Below are positions 22,233-34,194 of a stretch of DNA of 64,000 nt, in pieces. Within the stretch, counting starts at the first letter, position 1; every line of letters starts with the position of its first letter. The notes below the pieces were generated by a model that was not told where the DNA came from, ran no database searches, and saw only the letters and a list, made by a program, of their open reading frames with translations. The position numbers and the translations under genes are program-made. Source of the stretch: Carnegiea gigantea (lineage: Eukaryota > Streptophyta > Magnoliopsida > Caryophyllales > Cactaceae). Location: contig JAKOGI010000180.1 in assembly GCA_029747015.1 (NCBI GenBank), forward strand, positions 148,501 to 212,500, written 5' to 3'.

Positions 22233-22886
22233 GTGGATGTGGATGTTACCAAACCTTTATGTCGAGGTATAAGGGTGATGGTCCAAGGAAATCCTATATG
22301 GATATCCTTTAAATTAGTCGAGCTGCCCGAATTCTACTACAGGTATGGCAAACTGGGACATACTTTGAAAGACTGCGTAACGGTGGATCCATCTCTCGAT
22401 GAAGCACTTCTTCAGTATGGCAAATGTTTTAGGGATTCACCCATTAAATCCTTACGATGTACTGATGAGTAAGAAAGGTTCGAATAGAAGCGCTTATTTC
22501 TGGCCTTTTACGACAACAAATTTGCTCTCAAAGCCTGCACCAAGCTGCGTTTTGATAATGAATACTCATCTTCCGGTGACGTCCCTGTGAATACTAAGGG
22601 CCTTACTCCGATCACCCCTGACAGTATGGTTCTAGATAAGGTCTTAACCATCTCTCCAAGTACAGATGCTTTCAAACAAAAGCTACAGGATAGGGGTAAA
22701 AGTGTCATAAGTGATAGGAAAGTTCAGCTTGTCAAGAGCAACAATTCTACATCGTCTGATCCTACCATTCCAATAGCGGAGGTTGGGCCCACCAGGAGCT
22801 ATGAATGTCCTATGCTTAAGTTGCAAAGGGCTTTAAGGCAGTTCTTAATCTCTGTAACCTTCTACGGAGACATTCACCAAGTTTAG
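22233..22886 (+). pseudogene. LINE ORF1 C-terminal fragment
   Basis: VTKPLCRGIRVMVQGNPIWI, then LVELPEFYYRYGKLGHTLKDC, is the end of the DUF4283/zinc-knuckle region of plant LINE ORF1. The knuckle has Tyr where the usual two N-terminal Cys should be, so only His and the last Cys remain. Later frames (22399-22590, 22587-22886) are Ser/Thr-rich linker text in shifted frames. Confidence 0.75.
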
Positions 22887-22889
22887 TCT

Positions 22890-23600
22890 TCCTTTCGAAA
22901 ACCAAGCATAGTATTGTTAAGATGGAAGCTATTAAAAAGAAACTGAAAGATTTTAATGGTTTTACGATTGACAGTCGAGGTTGCTACGAAGGTTTAGCCA
23001 TGCTATGGCGTAAAGGTCTGGATGTTCAACTTCTCTCCATGTCTCTCCACCACATTGTTGTGGTTGTTAAGGGGCTTGGGGTTATGGAGGAGTAGAGGTT
23101 TATGAGCCTCTATGGCTAGCCTGAGAATCAGCATAAAGCGCCAACTTGTGAACTTATTTGAGACCTATACAATCGCTCTAATTTGCCGTTGCTTGTGGGT
23201 GGAGACCTTAATGAAATTTGGTTCAATTTCGAGAAGAAGAGTGGTCTATATAAGCCCTAGCTCATCCTTGATCTTTTTCGAAAGACTTTCTCTACATGTC
23301 GTCTTAATGATCTTAGCTTCAATGGCTGTGATTTCACATGGTGGAATCGCCGGGACGCTGGCCAATCTGTGGAAGAGAGACTGGACAGGTATTGAACCAC
23401 CATTGAATGGTCCCTCTTATTCCCTATGACAAGGAAGATTCACATTGATGCTAAGCTATTTGATCACCTCCCAATCATTCTCAAGCTTAAGGGCAATGGT
23501 AGCGGGTCTCGGCGCACCAAACGTGGATTCAAGTTTAAGAATATGTGGGCTCTTGACAAGGATTGTGAGAAGGTTATTAAATCAACTTAGAACAAGGAAA
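22890..23600 (+). pseudogene. LINE endonuclease domain, degraded
   Basis: Pieces in shifting frames include AIKKKLKDFNGFTIDSRG, then GLAMLWRKGLDVQLLS, NLPLLVGGDLNEIWFNFEKK, LNDLSFNGCDFTWWNRRDAG and RLDRY, then FDHLPIILKL. These follow the exonuclease-endonuclease-phosphatase order of L1 ORF2, including the GDLNE catalytic segment. The final SDH-type motif has become FDH. Confidence 0.8.
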
Positions 23601-25300
23601 ATGATACGCTTAATGTTGAAGCCGTGGAGAAGAAGCTCGCTTTGTGTGCTAAAGCCTTGTCTCTATGGAACTCATTTTCCTTCGGTCAAGGCCAAAGCAA
23701 AATCAAGTCCCTCGAATTCTCACTCCAGGGGGTTGATGACATTTTACGAAGGGAAGAAATTCCCCAAGCTATAAGTGAATGGAGGAAGAAGGAGGAGATT
23801 CTTTGGCTTCAACGATCAAGAATTGACTTTCTCAAGCATGGTGACTCCAATGCCAAATGGTTTCACTCTCGAGCCTTAGCTAGGAGGACAGCAAACACCA
23901 TTTCGAAACTTGTGGATCCTGAGAGTAATGAGCAGACTAAACCTAAGACAATCAAGCAAGTAATGGTGGCATATTTCCATAACTTGTTATCTTCGTCAGA
24001 CCTGTCTGATTTGGATGGGTTATGCAACACGTTCACCTTGAGTTTCCGGTGACATGCACTCGTCGCTCTTGACTCCGTGCCGCGAAGATGAGGTCAACTC
24101 CTCCATTAAGCAGATGCACCCTAACAAGGCCTCGGGGCCCGGCGGGTTGAACCTGTTCATTTTTCAGCACTTTTGGGACATTGTTGGTGATTCAGTGACA
24201 AAAGCTGTACTCGATATCTTGAACGGTGCTCCACTTCCTCCCACTTTCAACCACACGAACGTTGCCCTCATCCCCAAGAAACTGAATATGGTGCTTCTCT
24301 CAAATTTTCAGCCGATTAGTCTATGCAACGTCATTTATACATAGTTACTAAGGTGATCTCTAATAGACTGAATTCAATTCTCCTTTGTGTGATCTCAAAA
24401 TGTCAAAATGCCTTCATTCCTAGTCGTTTAATCACATACAACATATTGGTTGCCTACAAGCTATTTCATTATATGCACGGTCTTGGTGGATTTGGGGGTG
24501 CTATGGCACTGAAATTGGACATGAGCACAGCCTTCGACATAGTTGAATGGTTATTTCTGGAGAAAATTATGCTCAAATTGGGCCTGCTTGACATATTCAT
24601 CAATCTGGTGATGAAATGCTTTCACGTAACTATCTTATCATCTATTATTAATGAAGCACCTGCATGCTTTGTAATCCCTTATAAGAGTCTCTGCCAAGGA
24701 TATCCTATTTCTCCATTTTTATTTCTTTTGTGCTTTGAGGGCTTTCGTCTCTAATTTCTCACGCAGTGGCTTCAAAATCCTTGGTCGGCCTCCAAATTTG
24801 CTCGAATGCTTCAAGTATATCCCACTTGTTATTCGCCGATGATTCTATCCTTTTCTACAAAGCCTTATGGGAGCAAGTTGGAATTATCAAACACGTCTTT
24901 GACTTATCTGAAAGATTCTTTGGCCAGAAAGTCAATTACGACAAAACTAACGTCATGTTCTCTAAGAGCGTGCCCCAAGAACATCGCGACAATATCATCA
25001 GTTGCCTCCATATCAAAGAGGTCTTATCCCACGATAAATATCTAGGGATCCCAACCTATGTAGGTAGAAAGAAGAAGAAGCTATTCTTGCATCTTAAGGA
25101 CCGCATTTGCAAACGTTTATCCTCATGGATGGACCAGCTAATTTCTTGGGCGGGTAGGGAAGTGCTAATAAAGGCAGTTGTCCAAGCAATCCCCACTTAC
25201 GTAATGAGTGTTTTTAAATTACCCAAGGACCTATGCTCATCCATTCAGTCATCCATTAGTGGCTTATGGTAGGATCATAATAAGGGTGGCCGTAAGATTC
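23600..25300 (+). pseudogene. LINE reverse transcriptase, broken
   Basis: The linker ([20 protein letters not shown], about 23795-23850) leads into RT. Landmarks are NKASGPGGLN (24123), VALIPKKLN, FQPISLCNVIY, NAFIPSRLI, LKLDMSTAFDIVEW, QGYPISPFLFLLC and the intact catalytic box LLFADDSILF (FADD at 24832-24843). Stops at 24050 and 24342 and shifts between 24340 and 24766 break it into four pieces. The palm metal-binding Asp residues survive, but no single ORF spans the domain. Confidence 0.88.
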
Positions 25301-26698
25301 ACTAGGTCCATTCATCTAAGTTACAGGATAAGAAGGACGACGGACGACGGTGGCCTGGGCTTCCGCAACCTTGAATCGTTCAATGAAGCCTTATTGGCTG
25401 AACAGTTTTGGTGGCTCATGTCTCAACCCCATTCACTTCCCAACCGTATGCTCAAAGCCAAATACTTCCTGTGTTGCTCTATTCCTTTGGCTGGTTTGGG
25501 TCACCGACCCAGTTTCACCTGGCGAAGCATCCTTAGCGTCCGCGATCTTATTTCTAAAGGCTCCTGGTGGATGATTGGGAACAGTCAAAATGTTGCAGTA
25601 TGACACGATCCATGGCTTCCACGACCCTATTCTTTTCCTCCAATTAAGCCACCCGGTCCTGTGGACGACTTGCTAAAAATTGTTGATCTTATTGATATTG
25701 ATTTGGGTTGTTGGAAAAAAGATACCATCCGAAGAACCTTCAATCCCTGCGATGTTACGTCTATCCTAAACATGCCACTATGCTGCTCATGGCCAGAGGA
25801 TGTCTTCATCAGGCAATTTACGCCAAACGGCAAGTTCACTGTTAAATCAACTTATTTCCTCATGAGTTCCATCAAGAAAGCTCAGGAGCCTACATCTAGC
25901 TCTCCAAGTAATCCATGGAGGTCGGTTTGGAATCTCAACGTCCCTCATAGAATTAAACTCTTTGGGTGGAAGTTGAGTGTAGGAGTTTTGCCCACTTGCA
26001 GTAACTCAGCTCGTTGACTAGAGGATTTCAACATATCGTGCAATATTTGTAGAGTCGTTGAAGATACTGCTTCCCATGCGTTCCTTGAATGTCATCTGGC
26101 TATCGAAATTTGGTCCTCTAGCTTGTTTGTAGCCGATCTTTGGTCCCAAAGGTACCCTTCTATTTTTTATTGCTTTCTCATTGCCTCTACTTTCTTTACC
26201 AATGGAAAATTGGGAGAGTTTTCAGGGGTGCTATGGAAGATCTAGAACTCTAGAAACCACTTTATTTTTTGATCCCTAGATCGTTCCCCTAAAAGGCTGG
26301 CCGATAGGGCTACTGCTTTCATCAAAGTCTACCATGAAGCTAAGCTTGTATCCTCCTCGCCAACCAAGCCTCTTCGATTTACGGCATGCCCTACAAGCAG
26401 GTTTCTCCAGTATCATCATTGAGGGTGACAACCTTTCAGTAATTTCCAAGCTTGAAACAAGTCTCTTATGCATTTTGTCTTAGGTTTTTACATTTTTGAA
26501 ATTCTTCAAACTGCTGCTAGTCTTTCCTTTTATGCCTGGAGTTGTGTTAAAAGGGGTGGGAACCAAGTAGCCCATGATTTTGCTCACCTCCAACCTTACA
26601 ATTCTATTTCTAGAATCTGGAAGGAGGATGTGTCAATGTCGATCATGGACTTGGCTTCTGATGATATGTGTACTTATTTGAACGACAATCTTATATAA
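25300..26698 (+). pseudogene. LINE zinc-binding RVT domain and RNase H, broken
   Basis: GGLGFRNLESFNEALLAEQFWWL (as overlapping parts) and the zf-RVT text NPWRSVWNLNVPHRIKLFGW (25912-25970), then CNICRVVEDTASHAFLEC (about 26039-26092), show the C-terminal half. RNase H fragments follow to 26698, ending KRGGNQVAHDFAHL, a typical plant LINE RNase H tail. TGA and TAG codons at about 26015, 26244 and elsewhere interrupt. Confidence 0.8.
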
Positions 26699-26737
26699 AA
26701 ACCCGCTCTTTGGCTATCCCAAAAAAAAAAAAAAAAA

Positions 26738-28150
26738 CTTGGACAATTTCTTTATTGTGGCAATTACTAATGTATTCAAAGTCCTACTGTTTAGCTTTAC
26801 TTTGAGATAAATACTTATATTGGATTTTAAGTATGAAATATTGTGTCTATGTGTTTAATTACTTTTTCCATGAAATTACTTATATTTGGGGAAAAAACCC
26901 CTTAAATGTAAAAATTTAATGATATTTTATCTCATAATTAATATTATGGGGTGTTTGATAGATGAATTTTTTTCTTAAAAATGGTTTTTTGGGGGTGACT
27001 TTGGTTGTTTGACTAAATCAAAAAGCTATTTGGGTTGTTTGGTAAATGACTTTTTGGAATAACTTTTTCATCTTAAAAAACTGTTTTCTAAAAAGTTAAA
27101 GTTTGCAAGCTTGTCAAGTTAGTTGTTTGGGTTTTTAATATCAAAGACTAAAATACCATTGATTAAATATCATAAACAAAATCCATATATTCTCTTGTAC
27201 TCTCTTTGTTAAGTTTTAACTTGCATCTTCAAATTAATTAAATAATGATCCACAGTAACCCATGCCTTCAGAATTTTATTTTAACGGTTGATAAAAAGAT
27301 AAAACCATTAATTCTAGCTAATTTTATATAGTAATATTAAATGTAATGCAAATTTTAATTTTCAATTTATCCACTCAAAAAAAAAAAAATTTCATATTGA
27401 AAGAAAGTTAGACTAATACTAAATAGAAATTTGTCTAAGTGAACAACAAAACAAGGTTGTGTTATGAGCCTTAAACATCACATACCTTTTAGTTTAGATT
27501 GAAAAGAAAATTAGATTAAAAAAAGTCATTTATAAATCAATAAGAAGATTTAATTTATATTTGGTAGAATTAGTAATAAAATGGGATTATATGAGTGAAG
27601 GAAATTTATATATATTACATGAATTTAATTCATATTGAAAAACAAATAAGTGACTAAGTAATTTTAAAAAAAATCTTGAGTAATAAATAAGAGATATGGA
27701 CATAAATGAAATCTATCAAATACATGTTATGAAAACGACTAATTTTACCAAATATTTTTTCTAAAAACAACTAATGTAAATAACTGATTGAAATAATTAA
27801 CAACTAACAACCAATGCAAATGAACAACTGTTTGCTACACAGGATTTATGTCTATTTATTTTGCTTGTCTCAAATTAAATACTATCTTTTTAATGCACTT
27901 TTATACTACACATTACATAACTTCACTCTTATTAGTTTTAATTGGTTCTTAATTTAAATATTTCTGAGAAATTAAACATCATACTAATAAACTAAAGTCA
28001 ACATGTAAGAGAGGGTAGGTGGTTTCTTAATGACACATTAATTAAACGCAAACATAGTCAAACGAGAAACACGTCTGGTCAAACAAACCGGACTAAATGA
28101 AAGATATCTATATCTGCATTGCATTTAATTCAAACCGGTTGAACCTGGTT
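26738..28150. other. AT-rich intergenic DNA with a hAT-like repeat
   Basis: No gene is seen. At 26945-27843 the left edge GGGTGTTTGATAGATGAATTT and the right edge CAACTGTTTGCTACACAGG resemble the two ends of the element at 34513-35229, in opposite orientation. I read it as an older copy of about 900 bp. The remainder is A/T-rich and unremarkable. Confidence 0.45.
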
Positions 28151-28375
28151 TCAAAAAGTGGAGAGCACGTCCATATGTCAAGTTTCAACCACCCAAACCC
28201 CCCCAACACCCGGTTCTCTCGCCGATAAGACCGGGCCTTCCCTTTCTCTCTCCTCTCCAAAAAAGAAAAAGAAAAAGGAAAAACACACGAGTCATCTTCA
28301 ACGCATTCTTTGGGGAGGAACAATAACTAACGGACGAAATAATCAAATCCAAGTAGTTTCCAGAATATACTTCTA

Positions 28376-28421
28376 GAGAGAGAGAGAGAGACCACAGAGA
28401 GAGAGAGAGAGAGAGAGAGAG
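28376..28421. repeat. GA microsatellite upstream of the Alba gene
   Basis: Two (GA)n runs separated by CCACA. They lie in the promoter or 5' UTR of the Alba gene, and GA/CT tracts are common there in plants. Confidence 0.8.
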
Positions 28422-28463
28422 TGGTGCTCCTCTAACTGAGACCTCCTCCCTGCTGTTCAAGCT

Positions 28464-28478
28464 TAACCCTAACCCTAG
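28464..28478 (+). promoter_or_regulatory. Telo-box-like double motif TAACCCTAACCCTAG
   Basis: Two overlapping AACCCTA units lie 120 bp before the Alba ATG. Such telo-boxes occur in promoters and leaders of translation-related plant genes. A GT right after it (28479) could also be a leader intron donor. Function is inferred. Confidence 0.5.
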
Positions 28479-28547
28479 GTATTCAATCTCTCTCCTCCAT
28501 TTTAGAGATCTTGAGCTTCTTCTTCTGATCCTGATTGGTGTTTAGTC

Positions 28548-28552
<5 letters not shown>

Positions 28553-28589
<37 letters not shown>
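28553..28589. repeat. GA microsatellite in the Alba leader
   Basis: About 18 GA units end nine bases before the start codon at 28598, in the 5' leader. Confidence 0.85.
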
Positions 28590-28592
<3 letters not shown>

Positions 28593-28597
28593 TTGAC

Positions 28598-29421
28598 ATG
28601 GATAGGTATCAGAGGGTGGAGAAGCCCAAGGAAGAGACGCCGATAAATGAGAATGAAATTCGAATTACTACGCAAGGTCGTATGCGTAATTACATTACCT
28701 ATGCCACCACTCTTCTCCAGGTACTTCTTTTTTTGTTCTTCTCAATTTTTCTTTTTGTTTGAGTTTTTGGTGGTGTAATGTGTAATTGATTGTATGTTTG
28801 TGCCGTTCTATGTTGAGTATTTAATGGGAATTTTGATTTTCGTATGCTTGATTCCTAGCAAAAGGAAAAAGTAGTCATGGGATTGAGTAATTCGCGCCAA
28901 AAAAGTTAATGTAAATTTTGATGGCAATATGCGTGAATGGATGTTACTTCTATTGTTATTTCAAACAAAATTTTGTTGGTTTTGCCCAATTTTAGTTTTT
29001 TGGTCATGTAGATTTGTTTAATGTTAATTGCAATCTTGAAAAGATTGGTTATTTAGATTTTTTAGCTTATTTGGGTCTTGTTTTAATGATCAGGAGAAAG
29101 GGTCAGATCAAGTGATTCTCAAGGCAATGGGTAGAGCCATCAACAAAACTGTAATGATTGCTGAGCTGATTAAGGTGGATTCTGTTCACTTTTCCAGCGT
29201 AGGCGTGCTATTTGTCTTCCATTTTCCCACTTGTTTACTAAATGATTCTTTCTGGACTTGATCTATCTCAGAGGAGAATCATCGGTCTTCACCAAATCAC
29301 ATCGATCGGGTCAACTGATATAACTGACATGTGGGAGCCACTAGAAGAAGGCCTTCTTCCGTACGATATAATTAACCTTTTTATGTTCTTCACTGATGCC
29401 CGTGTATAATGTGTACTCTTG

Positions 29422-29459
<38 letters not shown>

Positions 29460-32400
29460 ATATATAGATTAATTGTCTTCTTTCTTGCAGCCTTGAAACT
29501 ACACGTCATGTCTCAATGATCACAATTACTTTGTCAAAGAAGGAGCTGAATGCATCCTCAATAGGGTAAATATGCTAATCTAGTTCTAATTTATAAATTA
29601 CATTTGCAATCAAGCAAGCCTTCCTTTCTATGTTCGATTGTTCTTGCATTCCCCCTCCCTGTCCTCAACACTTCTTTGTTATGTTGAAGTTAGTGGTAAT
29701 TCTACATAGGAGAAATGTGTGCTTGGTTGAAGGGCAGTAACAGACTCCCAACTTGGTCTCTTTCCTTTTTTTTTAAAGGTTTTTGGGTTGGTTTTTTTTT
29801 TGGGGGGGGGGTTGTTGAGGGGTTGATGCATTGTCAAACAGCTGAAGCGTAATATTGTGGTTCAGGCATGTGCTGTTCCATTAGCTATCTTGTCACATTG
29901 TTTTTGTTTATAGAGTTATCAAGATTTACATAATTAACATTCTAATCACTGATCCTTATCAAAAAAACATTCTAATCACCGATGAATAAAAGGATGCAAA
30001 ATGCGGTTTCGGTCGCGATAGGGCAAAATCGCTCTAATACGGCCATTGCGTTCCATATCGCGCGATCGCAGCATAAAAACGCGGTTCATCCAACTCCAAA
30101 ACCTTTCCAATGCGGCTGTTTCGTCGCGGTGCGGCCACATTTTGAATCCATGGATGAATTTAAAGGTGGCCCACCACCCCAATTGTTTTTGTTTAGAGTT
30201 ATCAAAATTTTTGATCTTAGCATTCTAGTTACTGATGAATCAGAGATGCCCCCCCCTAAAAAAAAAACCAAAAAAAGGAGTATGGAAAAAATTGCCATTA
30301 ATGCAAGTCTTATAAGAGTGACTCTGTTGATGTTCTGCGGATTTTCTTTTATTTCTCTTTATTTTGTAGATATCAATGTCCCATTCCTGAAGATCAAGTG
30401 AGGCCATCAAATGATGTTGATAATGAAGGAGGTGAAACTTTTTCTTTTGTGTTATGTGGAAAACATATTGCCTACTATGTTGCAATATGTATATAAACAC
30501 AAATAAACTGATGTAATTTATCCTGGCAATGTAGAGGGCTCTCTGAACATGGGCGGCAGAGGTCGTGGTGGCCGAGGCAGAGGGAGGGGCAGAGGTACTA
30601 TAAAGTTTCCTGAGTTTGTTTCTTGTGGCTTATCTATCCCCTTTGTTATCATATATAGTTTGGATGCGTATCTAGTCCAGTTTCATGTTACAGACTTAAC
30701 AGGTCATTCGTCATGGAGGGGATGAGATGGAAACGAGCTAATATAGGTCTTATGAGTGAAAAATTCATTCAAGCAGACGAGAGAGTGGAAAAAATGTGAG
30801 TGATTACATAGTCAGTATACGTAGCACTCAGCTCCCAGATCCAAAATTATGCACATCCAGAGGGCGGGCTGGGTTGGGGGGGGGGGGAGCAGCAGGTTAA
30901 GTGAGCTGCTTGTAGTTCTAGTGGTGTTTTTGCATTTGAGGCTTAGCATTCCGGACTTCAGAAGGGTGACGAATATATAATGGTGCAACTTATTCTTTCT
31001 GGGTGTTTCTTACTGGTTGTTAGTTTTGGAGCCTTGGACTGTCTTCGGGAGCTTGCGAATTCTGGGAAGATCCTTTTGTCCTTGCATCTGAAAATATGCT
31101 TCTTATGTACACCAATTTTATACCAAGTCTCTTAAATCCAGCCTAGGGTCTCACGCTTTTTTTTTTTTGGGGGGGGGGGTTTGTTGAGGAAGGGGCCCAG
31201 ATGTACGTTATGTTTATCTATACTATTGAATTGGAGAAGAGTTCTTTCTTTCCTTCGCCCTTCCATGTGTGACCCTAGTTTTACGTTAGATTAATAGAGT
31301 TCATATTTGTTTATAACTTCAATTGCTTTGTGGTAATGGACAAGATTGACATGGAATTAGCATCATAAAACAATCTTCTTTCCTTGTCATTGCAAATATT
31401 GTTAGTCATACTATTGAAATTTGTTTGAAAAAAGATTCTTGCAACTAACATCTTGTTCATCTTGTAACCTTGTAATATTAGTTTAAAGCTTGTATTACAC
31501 TTCTTATATTGCTTGTGGTGCATATCACATTGAAAAGAGCCTTTAGTGTATGTGTTACCACTTCTTGCATTCACGAAAGCACTCACTTTTTTTTTGGGGG
31601 GGGGGGGGTTATATTCTGTACAGGGAGCTATAATGGACCAGGGGATTATTACGGAGGTGGTTTCTATGTTGGGCGTGGATATGGTGGCAGAGGTCAAGGC
31701 CGTGGAAGAGGTCGTAGCTTCAGAGGCCGAGGAAGGGGATATGGCCAAGGATTTGGTGGGTATTATGACTATGGTGAAGAAGCACCACCTGCCCAAGGCC
31801 GTGGTAAGTTAACTTATGACTTAGTCTCTGCTTACAACCAAAGATGGGAAAGAAAACTTTAGTACCAAACTCCTGCCTTATGCTGTATGTTCTCTAATCT
31901 CTAGTCAGATGTGCACAACTCTACCCACTGAAAATTCAAGGCCTGCTGGCCCAAATACAAACCAAACTAATGAAGCCTTAATGTCAGTACGAGCACATTA
32001 ATACATATTACCAATGGTTGAAGCCTTGAACTGAGTATGTTCTAAGGATGCTTCTGATGAATATGCAAGGTCTACTATGCTGTTGTTTTGATATCTGTCA
32101 ATTGACTAAAAAAGGGTATTCCGAACCCCAGGAGTCCTGCACTCCCACATAGGCAGGTGGATTTATGTATTTATCATTTTTTCCTTTTGGGCAGGGGTCG
32201 GGGGTGTTTCTGATGTAGTAGCCTTACCACTGAAATTCAAGGATTCAAAATGCGATTTTGGTGCGATTGCGGTTTTGGTCGCGATATGGAAAAATCAGTC
32301 TAATGCAGAAATAACGTCCATATCACGACTAAAATGCGGTTCGGCTCATAGTTGCCTAGAACGCGGTACGCTCCGGTATGGGGGACGGATCGGGTAGGTG

Positions 32401-34194
32401 ATTCGCTGCCTAGCGGAGAATCCGGTACGCGAGGGTCGCTTCCAGTACATCTAGTCCGCTAATTCAAAACTTCACATGTTGTAGACAGTCACAAAATGAT
32501 TTAATTATGAGGGTTCTCTCTCTTTCCCCTCTCTCTCCCCCCTCCACATGGGCGTCATTTTCAGATTAATCCCTATTTCTTTCTCGCCCTCTCTCTCTTT
32601 CCTTTCCTGGTTTTGCTCTGTAAAAAGCTTGCCCATTCATAACAACCTCAAAAATCCTTCCATTTTCTTCAAAATTTGGCCTATGAATCATGAAGACATG
32701 GAAAACCATTGTGATAGGAGATGGGTTCGCTGAATTCGTCAGATTTGGGGAATTGGTACACTAAAGTATCGCGTTCCAGTTCGCGAGAATCGGTTTGTGA
32801 TACGCTGGGGGTGGAGAGAATCCGGTAACTATGGTTCGGCTAACTCATAAACCTTTCCAATGAGGCCGTTTCGTCGTGGATCGGCCACATTTTAAATCCA
32901 TGCGCTGAATGCAAACAGGCTGCTTCTGTTCGTTGATTTAAAAACTGCTAACTGCTTGCCTGTTCATAGAAAGGGTGCGAAGGAGTTGACTTGGTTTTTA
33001 GTCCACTATAATCCAAGCTGAAAGCTTGCCCAAAATTGGCTTTTCTGGCTATGTACAAACTACAAAGTGGGCATGTGACTCAAAAATGGATTGATTCAGA
33101 TGATTCGTAGTGCATATGGAACTGTTTTCCGCTAGGTTCATTACGTGATGTAAGTAATCCCCATTTTCATTGTCTTCATATGTGCAGCACCTGCCAGAAC
33201 TGAGTTCAGATCAAGCATCCCAGAAATAAATAAATAAATAACCTGCACATGCCCACGTACATGGACTTGATTTTTTGTTTTTTTGGCTCTTCTTTTTTTT
33301 TTTTCTTTTCTTTTTTTGGGGTTTTTTTGGGAGGGGGGTGGTGTGGCTTGATACCCTTCCCCCACAAGGGTTTGTTGTGGGATGGTGGTTTGCCCTAGAA
33401 GGATTTGTGGTTGTCCAATTTCCCGTGTTTGCCACATTCTGTTGTTTTGTACAGACTTTGGGCGCATCACGTTCTTTTGATTATGTAGGCCCCTTCATTT
33501 CAAAATAATGTAGCTGAAGCTCAAAAATACCCAAAAACTGTGAGATTGCTGCGACATGATGAACGACTCTAAAATCTAATGTATTGGGCCTTGATGCACC
33601 CATTGGAAATTGACCTGGGAACCCAAAACGCTGGCAGAAGTTAAAGCAACTTGATGCACCAAAAGTAAAAAGGAAATGTCCGAACCCATGTCGAAGTAAT
33701 TGATTAAACTTCATAGTCTAATTAGTTCTATGCCACTGCTCTTCTAACGTTTTTGAAATCCAGATAACTATCTTCATGCTGATTTTGCCTTCTGCCGAAC
33801 CATTTTCAGAAATACGTGGTTGAGATTGGTGCATTGTCCCATACCGGAGTAGCTATTATAGGGATGACTTTATGAAGGGCAACTCGACTCTAATGTTTTC
33901 AAGTTATGAAGGAGTAGTTATGGGGGAGTATCTCATCCATTGCCATCTCCTCCTCTACTTCTATTCATTCTCCCACTTACCTTGTCTAGACTGCATACCC
34001 CCCAAGAATCCTAAGGGGGCGGGGGGATCCAACTTCCGACACTAATTTGCCATTCGATTGATCATAGTGTTCGACTGTGTTTCCTGCTAATAGTTGTGCT
34101 GTCTTTGGTAGGTCGTGGCCGTGGAAGAGTAAGGCGCCGTGGTCGTGGTCGGGGCATCAGGGGGGGAGGGGTAGCCCAAGCGGCCGCTGCCTGA
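28598..34194 (+). CDS. ALBA: Alba-domain RNA/DNA-binding protein with RGG tail
   Basis: Alba proteins bind RNA and DNA and in plants act in mRNA storage and translation. Eight exons join in frame: 28598-28720, 29094-29174, 29272-29360, 29491-29565, 30370-30431, 30535-30594, 31624-31803 and 34112-34194. All introns are GT-AG, giving 250 residues and ending in TGA at 34192-34194. The N-terminus MDRYQRVEKPKEETPINENE and the Alba fold (residues about 18-115, including KAMGRAINKTV, then TSIGSTDITD and TRHVSMITITLS) match the long Arabidopsis Alba proteins as I remember them. The tail is RGG/RGR-rich with a Gly-Tyr segment, which binds RNA. The start is the first ATG after the GA-rich leader. Introns 4 and 7 are large and filled with small repeats, but the exons are intact. 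Confidence 0.93.
29424..29453. repeat. (TG)n microsatellite in Alba intron 3
   Basis: About 15 TG units followed by TAAATATATATA, inside the intron between exons 3 and 4. Confidence 0.85.
29992..30149 (+). repeat. Small inverted-repeat element in Alba intron 4
   Basis: It begins GGATGCAAAATGCGG and ends CCACATTTTGAATCC, which are imperfect inverted repeats. The interior is CpG-rich (GGTCGCGAT, ATCGCGCGATCGC). An imperfect flanking duplication, GATGAATAAA (29981-29990) and GATGAATTTA (30153-30162), suggests a 9-10-bp target site as in Mutator-type elements. The same family recurs at 32241-32899. Confidence 0.65.
32241..32899 (+). repeat. Second copy of the intron inverted-repeat element, interrupted
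   Basis: It begins GGATTCAAAATGCGATTTTG and ends CCACATTTTAAATCC in Alba intron 7. Left part 32241-32346 and right part 32834-32899 align to the copy at 29992-30149. The middle is a separate insertion (32347-32833). Imperfect flanking words CTGAAATTCAA and CTGAATGCAAA hint at its own target duplication. Confidence 0.65.
32347..32833. mobile_element. Small DNA transposon nested in the intron element
   Basis: About 487 bp, beginning CATAGTTGCC and ending GGTAACTATG, inverted terminal repeats with one mismatch in 10. The flanking octamer GTTCGGCT occurs at 32339-32346 and 32834-32841. The 8-bp duplication suits a hAT-type element; a 9-bp Mutator reading is possible by shifting the border one base. 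There is no transposase, so it is non-autonomous. Confidence 0.75.

Larger units (their letters stand above)
22222..26737 (+). mobile_element. L1-type LINE, 5'-truncated, with poly(A) tail
   Basis: The region reads, in order, the end of ORF1, endonuclease, reverse transcriptase, RVT zinc-binding domain and RNase H. It finishes with 17 A residues (26721-26737). This is the domain order of plant L1 LINEs with an RNase H. Multiple stops and frameshifts are present. The start is approximate, since ORF1 begins only near its zinc knuckle, so the 5' part is missing. I could not find a matching target-site duplication. Confidence 0.9.

Noticed and set aside
28553..28589. Ribosome-binding-type purine tract deciding the Alba start
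   Set aside because: This is a eukaryotic nuclear gene; the GA run is a microsatellite in the leader.
31546..31812. 88-codon open frame overlapping Alba exon 7
   Set aside because: It is an alternative frame of the RGG-coding exon and intron. The Alba frame joins in phase with its neighbours and this one does not.
33141..33508. Open frames on both strands near 33.3 kb
   Set aside because: They come from T/G-rich low-complexity intron sequence of the Alba gene.
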